In this document: piece by piece, positions 56,693-63,601 of the stretch | Layout of the letters: the number at the start of each line of letters is the position of its first letter | Position numbering within the stretch: position 1 is the stretch's first letter | Assembly (NCBI GenBank): GCA_030432315.1 | Contig: JAUIHM010000006.1 | Coordinates: forward strand, 1-63,601 | DNA from: Alphaproteobacteria bacterium | Lineage (GTDB): Bacteria > Pseudomonadota > Alphaproteobacteria > Rhodobacterales > Rhodobacteraceae | Length of the DNA stretch: 63,601 bases | Direction of reading: 5' to 3' | Program-made: the position numbers and the translations under genes | The notes under the pieces: model-generated | The model's database searches: none | Seen by the model: the letters and a program-made list of their open reading frames with translations, nothing else | Told to the model about the DNA's origin: nothing

Positions 56693-58528
56693 TCACTTGC
56701 ACTGGGCAATCGTGTAGTCACCTACTCTTGCCATCAGGAGATCAAAAGGTGTGAGAACCGGGCTGAATCCGGGGCGGTAAAAGTCTTCATAGAACTGCGG
56801 CAACGGATATGACCCTTCCATTTCCGGGTTCAGCATGGCGGCGACACTCTCATCGAGCATTTCCTTTGCCGGAAGCCGCATGACGAAGGTATCCAGAGAT
56901 GCCTGGCAGAAAACCACTTTCTCGATCCGGTCCGGGACCACTGCAATCCCGTGCAGTTGCCGTTTGAGGTCGGCAACGGTCTCCGGGCGGGACTTGGGAT
57001 CGGCGGTCCATTGGGCGACCAGTTTACCCATTTCAATGTAATCGGCGACTTCCACACGCGGGATCGGTTCCTTGGCGTCCGTCTTGGCATCCAACATCGG
57101 ATTTCCCCCTTTGGTCTCATACTGCAGTGCATGAGGTGATTCTTGTTTTGTTGTCCTGGCGACCAGTTCTGCGCCGTCGGAAAACTTGTAGTGGTTCTGC
57201 AGAAAGGTCAGAACCTCGGCCATCCGCCCGGGTGCGCCACCGGGAAACACTTCCGCGCGTGCAGTATCGACGGCCGTACCACTGTCAGAGACGGGCAGTG
57301 CGGATGCCAGATTCTCTCCCATGATGATTGACCCGAGGGCTCCGAGTGTCCGACCGCCGGTGTCTGCTTCCGCCTCCAGCATCAGATAGAGCGTCAGCGG
57401 CGGATCCGAGGCCAGACGTTTGCACATTTCCTGCTCCAAACCGGCGTTCCTGAGCCAGACCCGTATCGTCCGCTCCCAGTTTGCTGCGCCGAACCGTTTC
57501 GCCATCACTTCGGGATATCGTGACTGTGCATCGGACAGCAGCACCGACACCGGCCTCAAGCCGCCCGCGGTACAGGCGAGCAGGTCCTTCAGAACCATGC
57601 CATCCGTCTTCGTCTTCATCTGCTGCACATCCGTGAAGCCGAACGGTCGAGCGATGTGTGGTCCGAGCCGTCTTGCCATCTGTGGCGCGGAGGTCCCAAC
57701 CGGAAAGAATCGCGAAAACTCGACAAGCCAATCCTCCGTGAGCGGCATGTGGTGCGGTTGCCCCGTGCCGGTGTGCCGCACCAGACTGCGCAGACCGACC
57801 ACCGGCATTCGGTCGTTGAGAGCATAGATCTCCCGCACCAGATGGTGTCCCAGCCGCGCCACTCCGGCTTTGAATTCCACGCTCGTATCGACGGCCTTCG
57901 GCAGACTTGCGCTGCCGTCGAACAAGACCCGCGTTTCCGGCATCAGCCACGTATTCAGGACATCGGCGACGACAACATCCCGGTAAATCCCGAGGGTGAC
58001 GGCGCGTGCGAGATCAAACACTTCCGCGTTGCCGTGCGTCCGGGCCAGCGTCGACGCAACTGCATTGTGGAGCAGCGCCCAAATCGTCTGGACCTGACCC
58101 AGCAGCAGGTTGGAATCGGAAAAGGCGTTGGGCACCAGCACTTCGGTACGTGACTCCGAACCGTGCAGATCCAGATGCGGACAGGAGATCCGCGGCAGAT
58201 CCCGCGCCGCGCCCCACGCGGGTGAAGATGCGGTTGGACGCGTCCGTCCGATCCGCAACAGGTAGCGCCCGTCGCCCGGTCTCTCGGGTACCTGATAACA
58301 ACTCGCGTCGTTGGCGGGTCCGTCGCCATAGATGATTGCAAGATTGAGCTGACGCCTGTTTACCGCGTCGTGCCGGGAAGGCATGTCGAGGTCGTGGACG
58401 GCAAACTGCGCCAGGTAGGTGGAGCCGGCCGGAATGTCCGATGTTTTCTCCGGGCGCTCAGTGCTGCTTATTGCGCGCGCAACCGCTTCGAGAACGCCTT
58501 CGGGCAATGGATCGTCCACGCTGTTCAA
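56693..58528 (-). CDS. Animal-type heme peroxidase homologue with altered active site
   Basis: 611 residues from TTG at 58528 (AGGA 9 nt upstream). Superfamily blocks in order: IPAGSTYLAQFAVHDLD (distal His, about 50), LNLAIIYGDGPANDASCY, then VPNAFSDSNLLLGQVQTIWALLHNAVAS where the usual DPRNDEN is NAFSDSN (catalytic Arg and heme-ester Glu both missing), TSVEFKAGVARLGHHLVREI (proximal His) with ALND, WLVEFSRFFP, and PLTLYLMLEAEADTGG. No signal peptide, so cytoplasmic. Heme binding is likely, classic peroxidase chemistry doubtful. An extra C-terminal part of about 150 residues is not recognised. Convergent with the SARP gene, 81 nt apart. Confidence 0.8.
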   Translation of the reverse strand: MNSVDDPLPEGVLEAVARAISSTERPEKTSDIPAGSTYLAQFAVHDLDMPSRHDAVNRRQLNLAIIYGDGPANDASCYQVPERPGDGRYLLRIGRTRPTASSPAWGAARDLPRISCPHLDLHGSESRTEVLVPNAFSDSNLLLGQVQTIWALLHNAVASTLARTHGNAEVFDLARAVTLGIYRDVVVADVLNTWLMPETRVLFDGSASLPKAVDTSVEFKAGVARLGHHLVREIYALNDRMPVVGLRSLVRHTGTGQPHHMPLTEDWLVEFSRFFPVGTSAPQMARRLGPHIARPFGFTDVQQMKTKTDGMVLKDLLACTAGGLRPVSVLLSDAQSRYPEVMAKRFGAANWERTIRVWLRNAGLEQEMCKRLASDPPLTLYLMLEAEADTGGRTLGALGSIIMGENLASALPVSDSGTAVDTARAEVFPGGAPGRMAEVLTFLQNHYKFSDGAELVARTTKQESPHALQYETKGGNPMLDAKTDAKEPIPRVEVADYIEMGKLVAQWTADPKSRPETVADLKRQLHGIAVVPDRIEKVVFCQASLDTFVMRLPAKEMLDESVAAMLNPEMEGSYPLPQFYEDFYRPGFSPVLTPFDLLMARVGDYTIAQCK

Positions 58529-58998
58529 TGGACCCGTCCTGATCGCGCATGGCCACCTGTGTTTTCAGCGGTCCCGAATCCGGTCATTGCCTCCGCCCCA
58601 CTGATCCTTGATGAGAGCAAGCTCTAGCCAAGCCATCGTGACAGCAGCGTGACTCGACTCCCGGAGCGGACGAGTGGTGCGCGGTTCTGCATATGGCTGC
58701 GACATTTCCACAGATTTTTCGGATTTTTGCCAAAACAGATCCCCCAAACGTCAGCGTCTTCATCATACCTGATTCGCAACATTTCTTGCACGCTCATTGG
58801 CGACCCGGCAGGGAATGAATTGATCCAGCTCCCATGAAAATCGCTCTTGCCTTTCGGCGCGGCGATCAGCACATCTTTGAGTCGACTGTATCAAAGGTGC
58901 ATCAATTTGCGATTCCGCGCTTCCTTACCCACTCACTGCTTCGCCTCTGCCGATGGTTGTCCGTCTCTGGAGCGGAGCCGTACCCCAGGTCTCTGCTC
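58529..58998. other. Long divergent intergenic region, peroxidase / Gfo-Idh
   Basis: 470 nt, AT-richer than the neighbours around 58680-58900. Should hold the promoters of both genes. All three minus-strand frames are open over parts of it: 58624-58797 (57 codons, starts MSVQEMLRIRYDEDADVW) and 58584-58766 (60 codons, Cys-rich, MMKTLTFGGSVLAKIRKICG), but none has a convincing ribosome-binding site. On the minus strand AGGTGGCC and GGACGGGT sequences near 58535-58555 faintly recall the repeats upstream of YcaO. Confidence 0.5.
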
Positions 58999-60147
58999 AT
59001 GACGTCGGTGTTGCGCTACGGCATGATCGGCTGCGGGATGATGGGTATCGAGCATATCCGCAACATTGCGTTGCTGCCCGATACCGAAATCGCGGCAATT
59101 CATGAGCCCGACCCCGTCATGCGTCGGCAGGCCTCGCTGCTTGCTCCAGGCTGCGTCATGGCGGATTCTGTCGAGACCCTGCTCAGGGAGCCGTTGGATG
59201 CGATCGTCATCGCGAGCCCCAACCATTGCCACGCCGATCAGATTGCCCGCATCCTGGATCGTCAGCCGGTGCCGATGCTGGTGGAAAAGCCCGTCTGTAC
59301 GACGCTGGACCAGGTGACCGCGCTTTCAGGTCTGGCCCGGGAGGTCACGTCTCCGATCTGGGTCGGCATGGAATACCGCTACATGCCTCCGCTTGCCCGT
59401 CTGATAGCCCGCGCCCACTCGGCGACCGGCGGCGTTCGGATGCTCTCGATTCGCGAACACCGCTACCCCTTTCTGCAAAAAGTTGGCAATTGGAACAGGC
59501 TGAACCGGTACAGCGGCGGCACACTTGTCGAGAAATGCTGCCATTTTTTCGATCTGATGTGCGTCGTCACAGGTATGACGCCCGTGCGCGTTTACGCTTC
59601 CGCCGCTCAGGACGTGAACCATCTTGACGAGTCCATCAACGGGGAGCGTTCCGACATACTCGACAATGCCTATGTGACGGTGGACTTCGCCAGCGGCACG
59701 CGGGCGATGCTCGATCTCTGCATGTTCGCCGAAGGTGCGGCATACCAGGAAGAAATCGCCGTGACCGGTCCGAGTGGCCGGATCGAGGCGTTCATCCCGG
59801 GGCCGACCCGCTTTTGGGACGCTGCTGAACTGGGACCGCAACCGGTCCCGAAACTGGTGACAAGCCCACGCAGCCCCAAGGGCCCGGTGACCGAAGAGAT
59901 ACCCGTCGACCCCGAACTGCTCGCCGCGGGCGACCACAACGGATCGACCTTCTACCAGCACCGGCAGTTTCGCGCGGTATTGACCGGCAGTGGCTCGGTG
60001 GAAGTCAGCCTTGCCGACGGTCTGCGGGCGGTTGTCATGGGCCTCGCCGCCCAGCATTCCGCAGCAACGGGTGAAGCGGTTGACCTGACGACCGGTCCAT
60101 GGCGGCTTCCCCAGCGCCATACTGCGCCGGGTACACAGAACGGGTAG
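58999..60147 (+). CDS. Gfo/Idh/MocA-family oxidoreductase
   Basis: 382 residues from ATG at 58999 (MTSVLRYGMIGCGMMGIEHI); the open frame reaches back to 58834 but the extra 55 codons are unlike the family. NAD(P)-binding GMIGCGMMGIEHIRN, AIVIASPNHCHADQI, MLVEKPVCTTLDQV (the EKP motif), VGMEYRYMPPL, and catalytic-region GGTLVEKCCHFFDLM with His. Oxidises or reduces sugars or inositols. Divergent from the peroxidase gene; linkage to the YcaO unit is by position only. Confidence 0.9.
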   Translation: MTSVLRYGMIGCGMMGIEHIRNIALLPDTEIAAIHEPDPVMRRQASLLAPGCVMADSVETLLREPLDAIVIASPNHCHADQIARILDRQPVPMLVEKPVCTTLDQVTALSGLAREVTSPIWVGMEYRYMPPLARLIARAHSATGGVRMLSIREHRYPFLQKVGNWNRLNRYSGGTLVEKCCHFFDLMCVVTGMTPVRVYASAAQDVNHLDESINGERSDILDNAYVTVDFASGTRAMLDLCMFAEGAAYQEEIAVTGPSGRIEAFIPGPTRFWDAAELGPQPVPKLVTSPRSPKGPVTEEIPVDPELLAAGDHNGSTFYQHRQFRAVLTGSGSVEVSLADGLRAVVMGLAAQHSAATGEAVDLTTGPWRLPQRHTAPGTQNG

Positions 60148-60222
60148 TCCGCCCGACATATTCCACCGGGCGTGCTCTTCATGTCCGGGTGCGGGCTTTC
60201 CTCCCGGGCGTTACCGCCGGCT

Positions 60223-60813
60223 TCAGAAGTCCTTGAGCGCTCCGAAATCCATCGCCTCAAGATAGGCCTGCTTGTCCTCCAGGCTCGCGCTTCCATTGAC
60301 GCTGACGAGGATGCGGTTGTCTACCACGCCCTGAAGTTCGCCGTCATTGTTGCCGAACTGGGTTCGCTGGATCCTGATCGGCTTTCCACCGGTCAGAGCA
60401 GACATGCCAGACACCATCGCGCCGATGCTGCTGATCATGGGAGAATTCGCCACAAGGGTTATCGTCAGTTCGCTGTCATCACTGCGGTAACTTGCCGCGG
60501 CTGCCGTTCCACCGCCAAACATCGCCATTGCCATGCCTGTGCCGTCTGCCTGTGCTGCTTCCTTTTCCCAACCGGGCAGGGCGTCAGGAAGAAAGTTCGA
60601 TAGACTGTCAGACTTGATTTCGGCCAGCAGCTTGACCGCATAATCCAGTTCTTCGCGTGCCCCGGAAATGTCGCCCTCGTTGTAAAGCTCCATCGCACTG
60701 TTGACGACATCCGTAAATTCATCCGCGTCGACCGCGACGGAACTGACGATCAACACACACGCAGCGCCCAAAAGTCGTCTCACGATCTTTACCTCCACTT
60801 TGTTGATCGACAC
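60223..60813 (-). CDS. Exported conserved hypothetical protein
   Basis: 196 residues with signal sequence RRLLGAACVLIVSSVAVDA. Mature part: ELYNEGDISGAREELDYAVK (TPR-like), FLPDALPGWEKEAA, MFGGGTAAAASYRSDDSELT and ILVSVNGSASLEDKQAYLEA. This pattern recurs in periplasmic hypothetical proteins of many proteobacteria; function unknown. 45 nt downstream of the DUF2244 gene on the same strand. Confidence 0.75.
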   Translation of the reverse strand: MSINKVEVKIVRRLLGAACVLIVSSVAVDADEFTDVVNSAMELYNEGDISGAREELDYAVKLLAEIKSDSLSNFLPDALPGWEKEAAQADGTGMAMAMFGGGTAAAASYRSDDSELTITLVANSPMISSIGAMVSGMSALTGGKPIRIQRTQFGNNDGELQGVVDNRILVSVNGSASLEDKQAYLEAMDFGALKDF

Positions 60814-60858
60814 GGTTGAAGTCCGCCGCGTGAATTTATCAGAGAATTCCAGTGAGTT

Positions 60859-61434
60859 CTACCGCTGCACGTTCCGAAGCCGCGCCAGTGCGGTTTCGAG
60901 TTCGTCGTGCACCGCTTCCCGCTCCCAGGGCGACAGGAACGCGCCCAGTTCGATTTCCCGCCCGTTTCCCCGAAGGGTAAGGTACTTCTCGATCCTCGCG
61001 TTCTCGTGCAGCCTAACAGTGACCCAGTACGGGTTCGCGCTCCATTCCAGAATGCGGCCATCGGTTTCGTATCGCACGACCCGGATACAGTCGGGCCAGA
61101 GGCTGAGGGTTTCCCGCAGCCTTGCATCCGTGTAGTTTCGCTTCAGGGCAAAATAGAGCGCCAAAAGTGTCGCAAGCAGGAACGGCAGCATGCCCCAGGC
61201 GGCCTGTGTCCGGGCGAGGCCGATGAGCGGCAATGCCAGGCCGAAGCCCGCGATGCCAAGCACCACCGACAGGCCGCGCCAGCCGAATGACCGGTGTGGC
61301 TGCAGACTGACCTGATAGATGGGGGGATCCTGGCGTTCTGACGAAGTTGGGGCGGACACTGGTGTGCCCGCCCCTTCTGCAAGTCCGTCTGACTGTCTAT
61401 CCTTGTCGGTCAATGGCTTTTGGGATGATCCCAC
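60859..61434 (-). CDS. DUF2244 membrane protein
   Basis: 191 residues. Hydrophilic N-terminus, [20 protein letters not shown] start of domain, two membrane helices (about 52-100), then a cytosolic part with [33 protein letters not shown]. These match DUF2244, a family found beside cytochrome oxidase genes. ATG at 61434 lies within the last codons of ctaD (25-nt overlap), so it is translated with it. Confidence 0.85.
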   Translation of the reverse strand: MGSSQKPLTDKDRQSDGLAEGAGTPVSAPTSSERQDPPIYQVSLQPHRSFGWRGLSVVLGIAGFGLALPLIGLARTQAAWGMLPFLLATLLALYFALKRNYTDARLRETLSLWPDCIRVVRYETDGRILEWSANPYWVTVRLHENARIEKYLTLRGNGREIELGAFLSPWEREAVHDELETALARLRNVQR

Positions 61435-63053
61435 ATGTCCTGAGTAGGCAGGATTTCAAACGTGTGTTCCGGCGGAGGATTGGACAGTGTCCATTCAAGC
61501 GTCGCATCCGGCTGCGGACCCCAATACTGGTTGTCGGTCACACGCTCGCCCTTGCGGAGCGTGTAAAAGACGATCCCGAAGAACAGCAGGAACGAAAGTC
61601 CGGAAATGAAGGCGCCGATGGATGAGACATAGTTCCACGTCGCGAACTGCTCCGGATAATCCATATACCGGCGCGGCATGCCCTGGCGTCCAAGGAAGTG
61701 CTGCGGGAAGAAGGTCAGGTTCGCGCCGATGAACATCATCCAGAAATGCAGCTTGCCTGCCCATTCCGGATACTGTCGACCGGTCATTTTCCCGATCCAG
61801 TAGTAGATGCCGGCGAAGATGCAGAACACTGCGCCGAGGCTCATCACGTAGTGGAAATGCGCCACGACATAGTAGGTGTCGTGATAGGCGCGGTCCACTG
61901 CCGCCTGGCTCAGAACCACACCCGTCACGCCACCGACGGTGAACAGGAAGAGGAAGCCGAGTGCCCAGAGCATGGGCGTCTTGAACTCTACCGATCCGCC
62001 CCACATCGTCGCAATCCAACTGAATATCTTGATGCCGGTCGGCACCGCAATGACCATCGTCGCCAGCATGAAGTAGGCCTGCTGGGTGGTGGACATGCCG
62101 ACCGTGTACATGTGATGCGCCCAGACTACGAACCCGAGAGCACCGATCGCGATCATCGCGTAGACCATCGGCAGATAGCCGAAAATCGGTTTGCGCGAGA
62201 ATGTCGAGATCACGTGACTGACGATGCCGAATCCGGGAACGATGATGATGTAGACCTCGGGATGTCCGAAGAACCAGAGGATATGCTGGTAAAGGATCGG
62301 ATCTCCGCCTCCGGCCGGATCAAAGAACGTGGTGCCGAAATTTCTGTCGGTCAACAGCATCGTGATCGCACCTGCCAGTACCGGAAGTGCCAGGAGGATC
62401 ATGAACGCTGTGACCATGATCGACCAAGGAAACAGCGGTACCTTGTGCAGCGTCATGCCCGGTGCGCGCATGTTCAGGAACGTGGTGATGATGTTGATCG
62501 CGCCGAGAATGGACGAAGCACCGGACAGGTGGACCGCAAAGATCGCGAGGTCCATCGACATCCCGGTTTCCGTCGTCGAGAGCGGCGCGTAAAGCACCCA
62601 GCCCACGCCGGAACCACTCAGACCGCTGCCGCCTGGTGCCACGACCGACAGCACGGCCAGCGACGCACCCGCCACGTAGAGCCAGTAGCTCAGATTGTTC
62701 ATGCGCGGGAATGCCATATCCGGCGCCCCGATCATCAACGGCATGAAGTAATTGCCAAATCCGCCAAACAGGGCGGGAATGACCACGAAGAACATCATCA
62801 GGATGCCATGCGCGGTAATCAGCACATTCCAGATGTGACCGTTTGCCTGACCGTCAATCAGCATGTACTGCACGCCGGGTTCCATCAGTTCCAGACGCAT
62901 GTACATGGTAAAGGCGACCGAGATGAATCCTACGATTGCCGATGTGATGAGGTACAGGATGCCGATATCCTTGTGGTTCGTCGACATGAACCACCTGGTA
63001 AAGAACCCCGGTTTTGGGTGCTCCGAGTGCGGATGTGCTGCGGCATCTGCCAT
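61410..63053 (-). CDS. ctaD: Cytochrome c oxidase subunit I (aa3 type)
   Basis: 547 residues, twelve membrane helices. Heme-copper ligands: [11 protein letters not shown] (low-spin heme His), [17 protein letters not shown] (CuB His and cross-linked Tyr, D/K-channel region), [11 protein letters not shown] (two CuB His) and [19 protein letters not shown] (heme a3 and heme a His). Terminal oxidase of aerobic respiration in the inner membrane. Followed by a DUF2244 gene. Confidence 0.97.
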   Translation of the reverse strand: MADAAAHPHSEHPKPGFFTRWFMSTNHKDIGILYLITSAIVGFISVAFTMYMRLELMEPGVQYMLIDGQANGHIWNVLITAHGILMMFFVVIPALFGGFGNYFMPLMIGAPDMAFPRMNNLSYWLYVAGASLAVLSVVAPGGSGLSGSGVGWVLYAPLSTTETGMSMDLAIFAVHLSGASSILGAINIITTFLNMRAPGMTLHKVPLFPWSIMVTAFMILLALPVLAGAITMLLTDRNFGTTFFDPAGGGDPILYQHILWFFGHPEVYIIIVPGFGIVSHVISTFSRKPIFGYLPMVYAMIAIGALGFVVWAHHMYTVGMSTTQQAYFMLATMVIAVPTGIKIFSWIATMWGGSVEFKTPMLWALGFLFLFTVGGVTGVVLSQAAVDRAYHDTYYVVAHFHYVMSLGAVFCIFAGIYYWIGKMTGRQYPEWAGKLHFWMMFIGANLTFFPQHFLGRQGMPRRYMDYPEQFATWNYVSSIGAFISGLSFLLFFGIVFYTLRKGERVTDNQYWGPQPDATLEWTLSNPPPEHTFEILPTQDMWDHPKSH

Positions 63054-63228
63054 GTAGACTCTCCTGAAACCACTTTTGTTCCGATTCCAAGATTTCGGAT
63101 CGGCCGTATTCTTTGTCTAACCTGCGCCGAATGGTACCTCAAGCCCTACACGGGATGTGCAGAAGCCGGAAATATTGCGGCGCCGCATTTAGTGTTGACT
63201 GAATTTTGCCGCAGGAGCAACAAAAGCC

Positions 63229-63601
63229 ATGGCATTGGCGGAAACAATCGGTTCGGGCCTGGCGCGGGGGGTCTGCCGGCACTTCCTTCAGCTCGGATTC
63301 ATGCCGGTCACCGAATTCGTCCCGGTATCGGGCCTTCGCGTGGACGTTATCGGGCTCGGGGCGAAGGGCGAGGTGTGGATCGTGGAATGCAAATCCGGCA
63401 GGGCGGATTTCATGACAGATCACAAATGGGAAAACTATCTGCCGTGGTGCGACCGTTACTTTTGGGCAGTCGGGTCGGATTTTCCTCTTGAGATACTGCC
63501 CGACGGACACGGAGTGATCATTGCGGACGGCTACGGCGCCGAGATAAGCCGCATGCCGGATGAGCAGCCCCTGAACGCCGCCCGCAGGAAAGCGCTCACG
63601 C
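63229..63601 (+). CDS. mmcB: MmcB-family DNA repair protein, partial
   Basis: Starts MALAETIGSGLARGVCRHFL at 63229 (AGGAG 11 nt upstream) and runs off the right edge after 124 codons. The core RVDVIGLGAKGEVWIVECKS and RADFMTDHKWENYLPWCDRY matches MmcB/DUF1052, a PD-(D/E)XK-like family with the ECK motif, linked to ImuA/ImuB mutagenic repair in Caulobacter. Divergent from ctaD, 175 nt. Confidence 0.85.
   Translation, partial: MALAETIGSGLARGVCRHFLQLGFMPVTEFVPVSGLRVDVIGLGAKGEVWIVECKSGRADFMTDHKWENYLPWCDRYFWAVGSDFPLEILPDGHGVIIADGYGAEISRMPDEQPLNAARRKALT

Noticed and set aside
58834..58998. 55-codon N-terminal extension of the Gfo/Idh protein
   Set aside because: The Rossmann motif should be within the first 20 residues; the extension is unlike the family.
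61698..63491. 597-codon plus-strand frame antisense to ctaD
   Set aside because: Shadow of ctaD with Glu/His/Arg-rich non-protein-like composition.
1..63601. Mobile elements, integrases, toxin-antitoxin pairs or CRISPR arrays
   Set aside because: No transposase, integrase or regularly spaced repeat array was found on either strand; the two tRNA genes show no adjacent integrase.

Overview
The window looks like a chromosomal segment of a GC-rich, flagellated marine-type alphaproteobacterium, most probably of the Rhodobacterales (Roseobacter-like). The signs are a flagellin-flaF-flbT module, a Mur-type Fur regulator divergent from sitABCD, a phasin, an aa3-type cytochrome oxidase subunit I, an MmcB-type protein and generally Rhodobacteraceae-like protein sequences. 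This is inferred from gene content; no rRNA is present. I saw no insertion sequence, phage gene or CRISPR array.

Layout. 1-3.8 kb: minus-strand polyol or sugar-alcohol oxidation operon (SDR, xylitol-type dehydrogenase, GMC oxidoreductase), a partial PAP2-like gene and tRNA-Leu(TAA). 3.8-8.3 kb: CinA-like protein divergent from sfsA, a phospholipase D protein, methionine aminopeptidase and an ATC-hydrolase-like protein. 8.3-12.2 kb: a ynjBCD-type ABC importer and a tiny lipoprotein. 12.3-16.2 kb: a glutamine-synthetase-like ligase with an aldehyde and an iron alcohol dehydrogenase, read here as a glutamylation route for an amine or amino alcohol. 16.3-21.5 kb: wrbA, sitABCD and mur, with a Mur-box-like palindrome between the two. 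21.7-30.0 kb: flagellin, flaF, flbT, a DUF1217 gene, fliI, flgB, flgC, fliE, fliQ and a large chemoreceptor. 30-36.5 kb: leuB, ung, a periplasmic protein, tRNA-Pro(TGG), a GT2/LAB_N/GT39 glycolipid cassette and asd. 36.8-42.6 kb: two c-type cytochromes, an Hpt-like protein, an M17 aminopeptidase with an NlpC/P60 protein, and a phasin with a basic tail. 42.7-53.3 kb: pncA-pncB (NAD salvage), a Cache protein, a sugar-acid dehydratase, LysR, an epimerase, an EEP-family protein, leuD, a CBS protein and gabD.

53.3-60.1 kb is the most unusual part. A SagD/TOMM-like YcaO protein is translationally coupled to a SARP-like (wHTH-BTAD-TPR) regulator. Facing them is an animal-type heme peroxidase homologue that keeps both heme-site histidines but appears to lack the catalytic Arg. 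A Gfo/Idh oxidoreductase follows. In front of the YcaO gene lie repeated GACGGGTGGCC-like elements and a 35-codon open frame with a Cys/Ser/Thr-rich C-terminus. This is a candidate uncharacterised peptide- or metabolite-modification system. None of the usual partner genes (ocin-ThiF/C protein, azoline dehydrogenase, TfuA) are visible next to it.

60.2-63.6 kb: an exported conserved protein, a DUF2244 protein, ctaD and the start of an mmcB-like gene. Several neighbours are linked by 4-nt start/stop overlaps (sitABCD, ynjC/ynjD, flaF/flbT, aminopeptidase/NlpC, YcaO/SARP, GT2/LAB_N), which supports the operon assignments.
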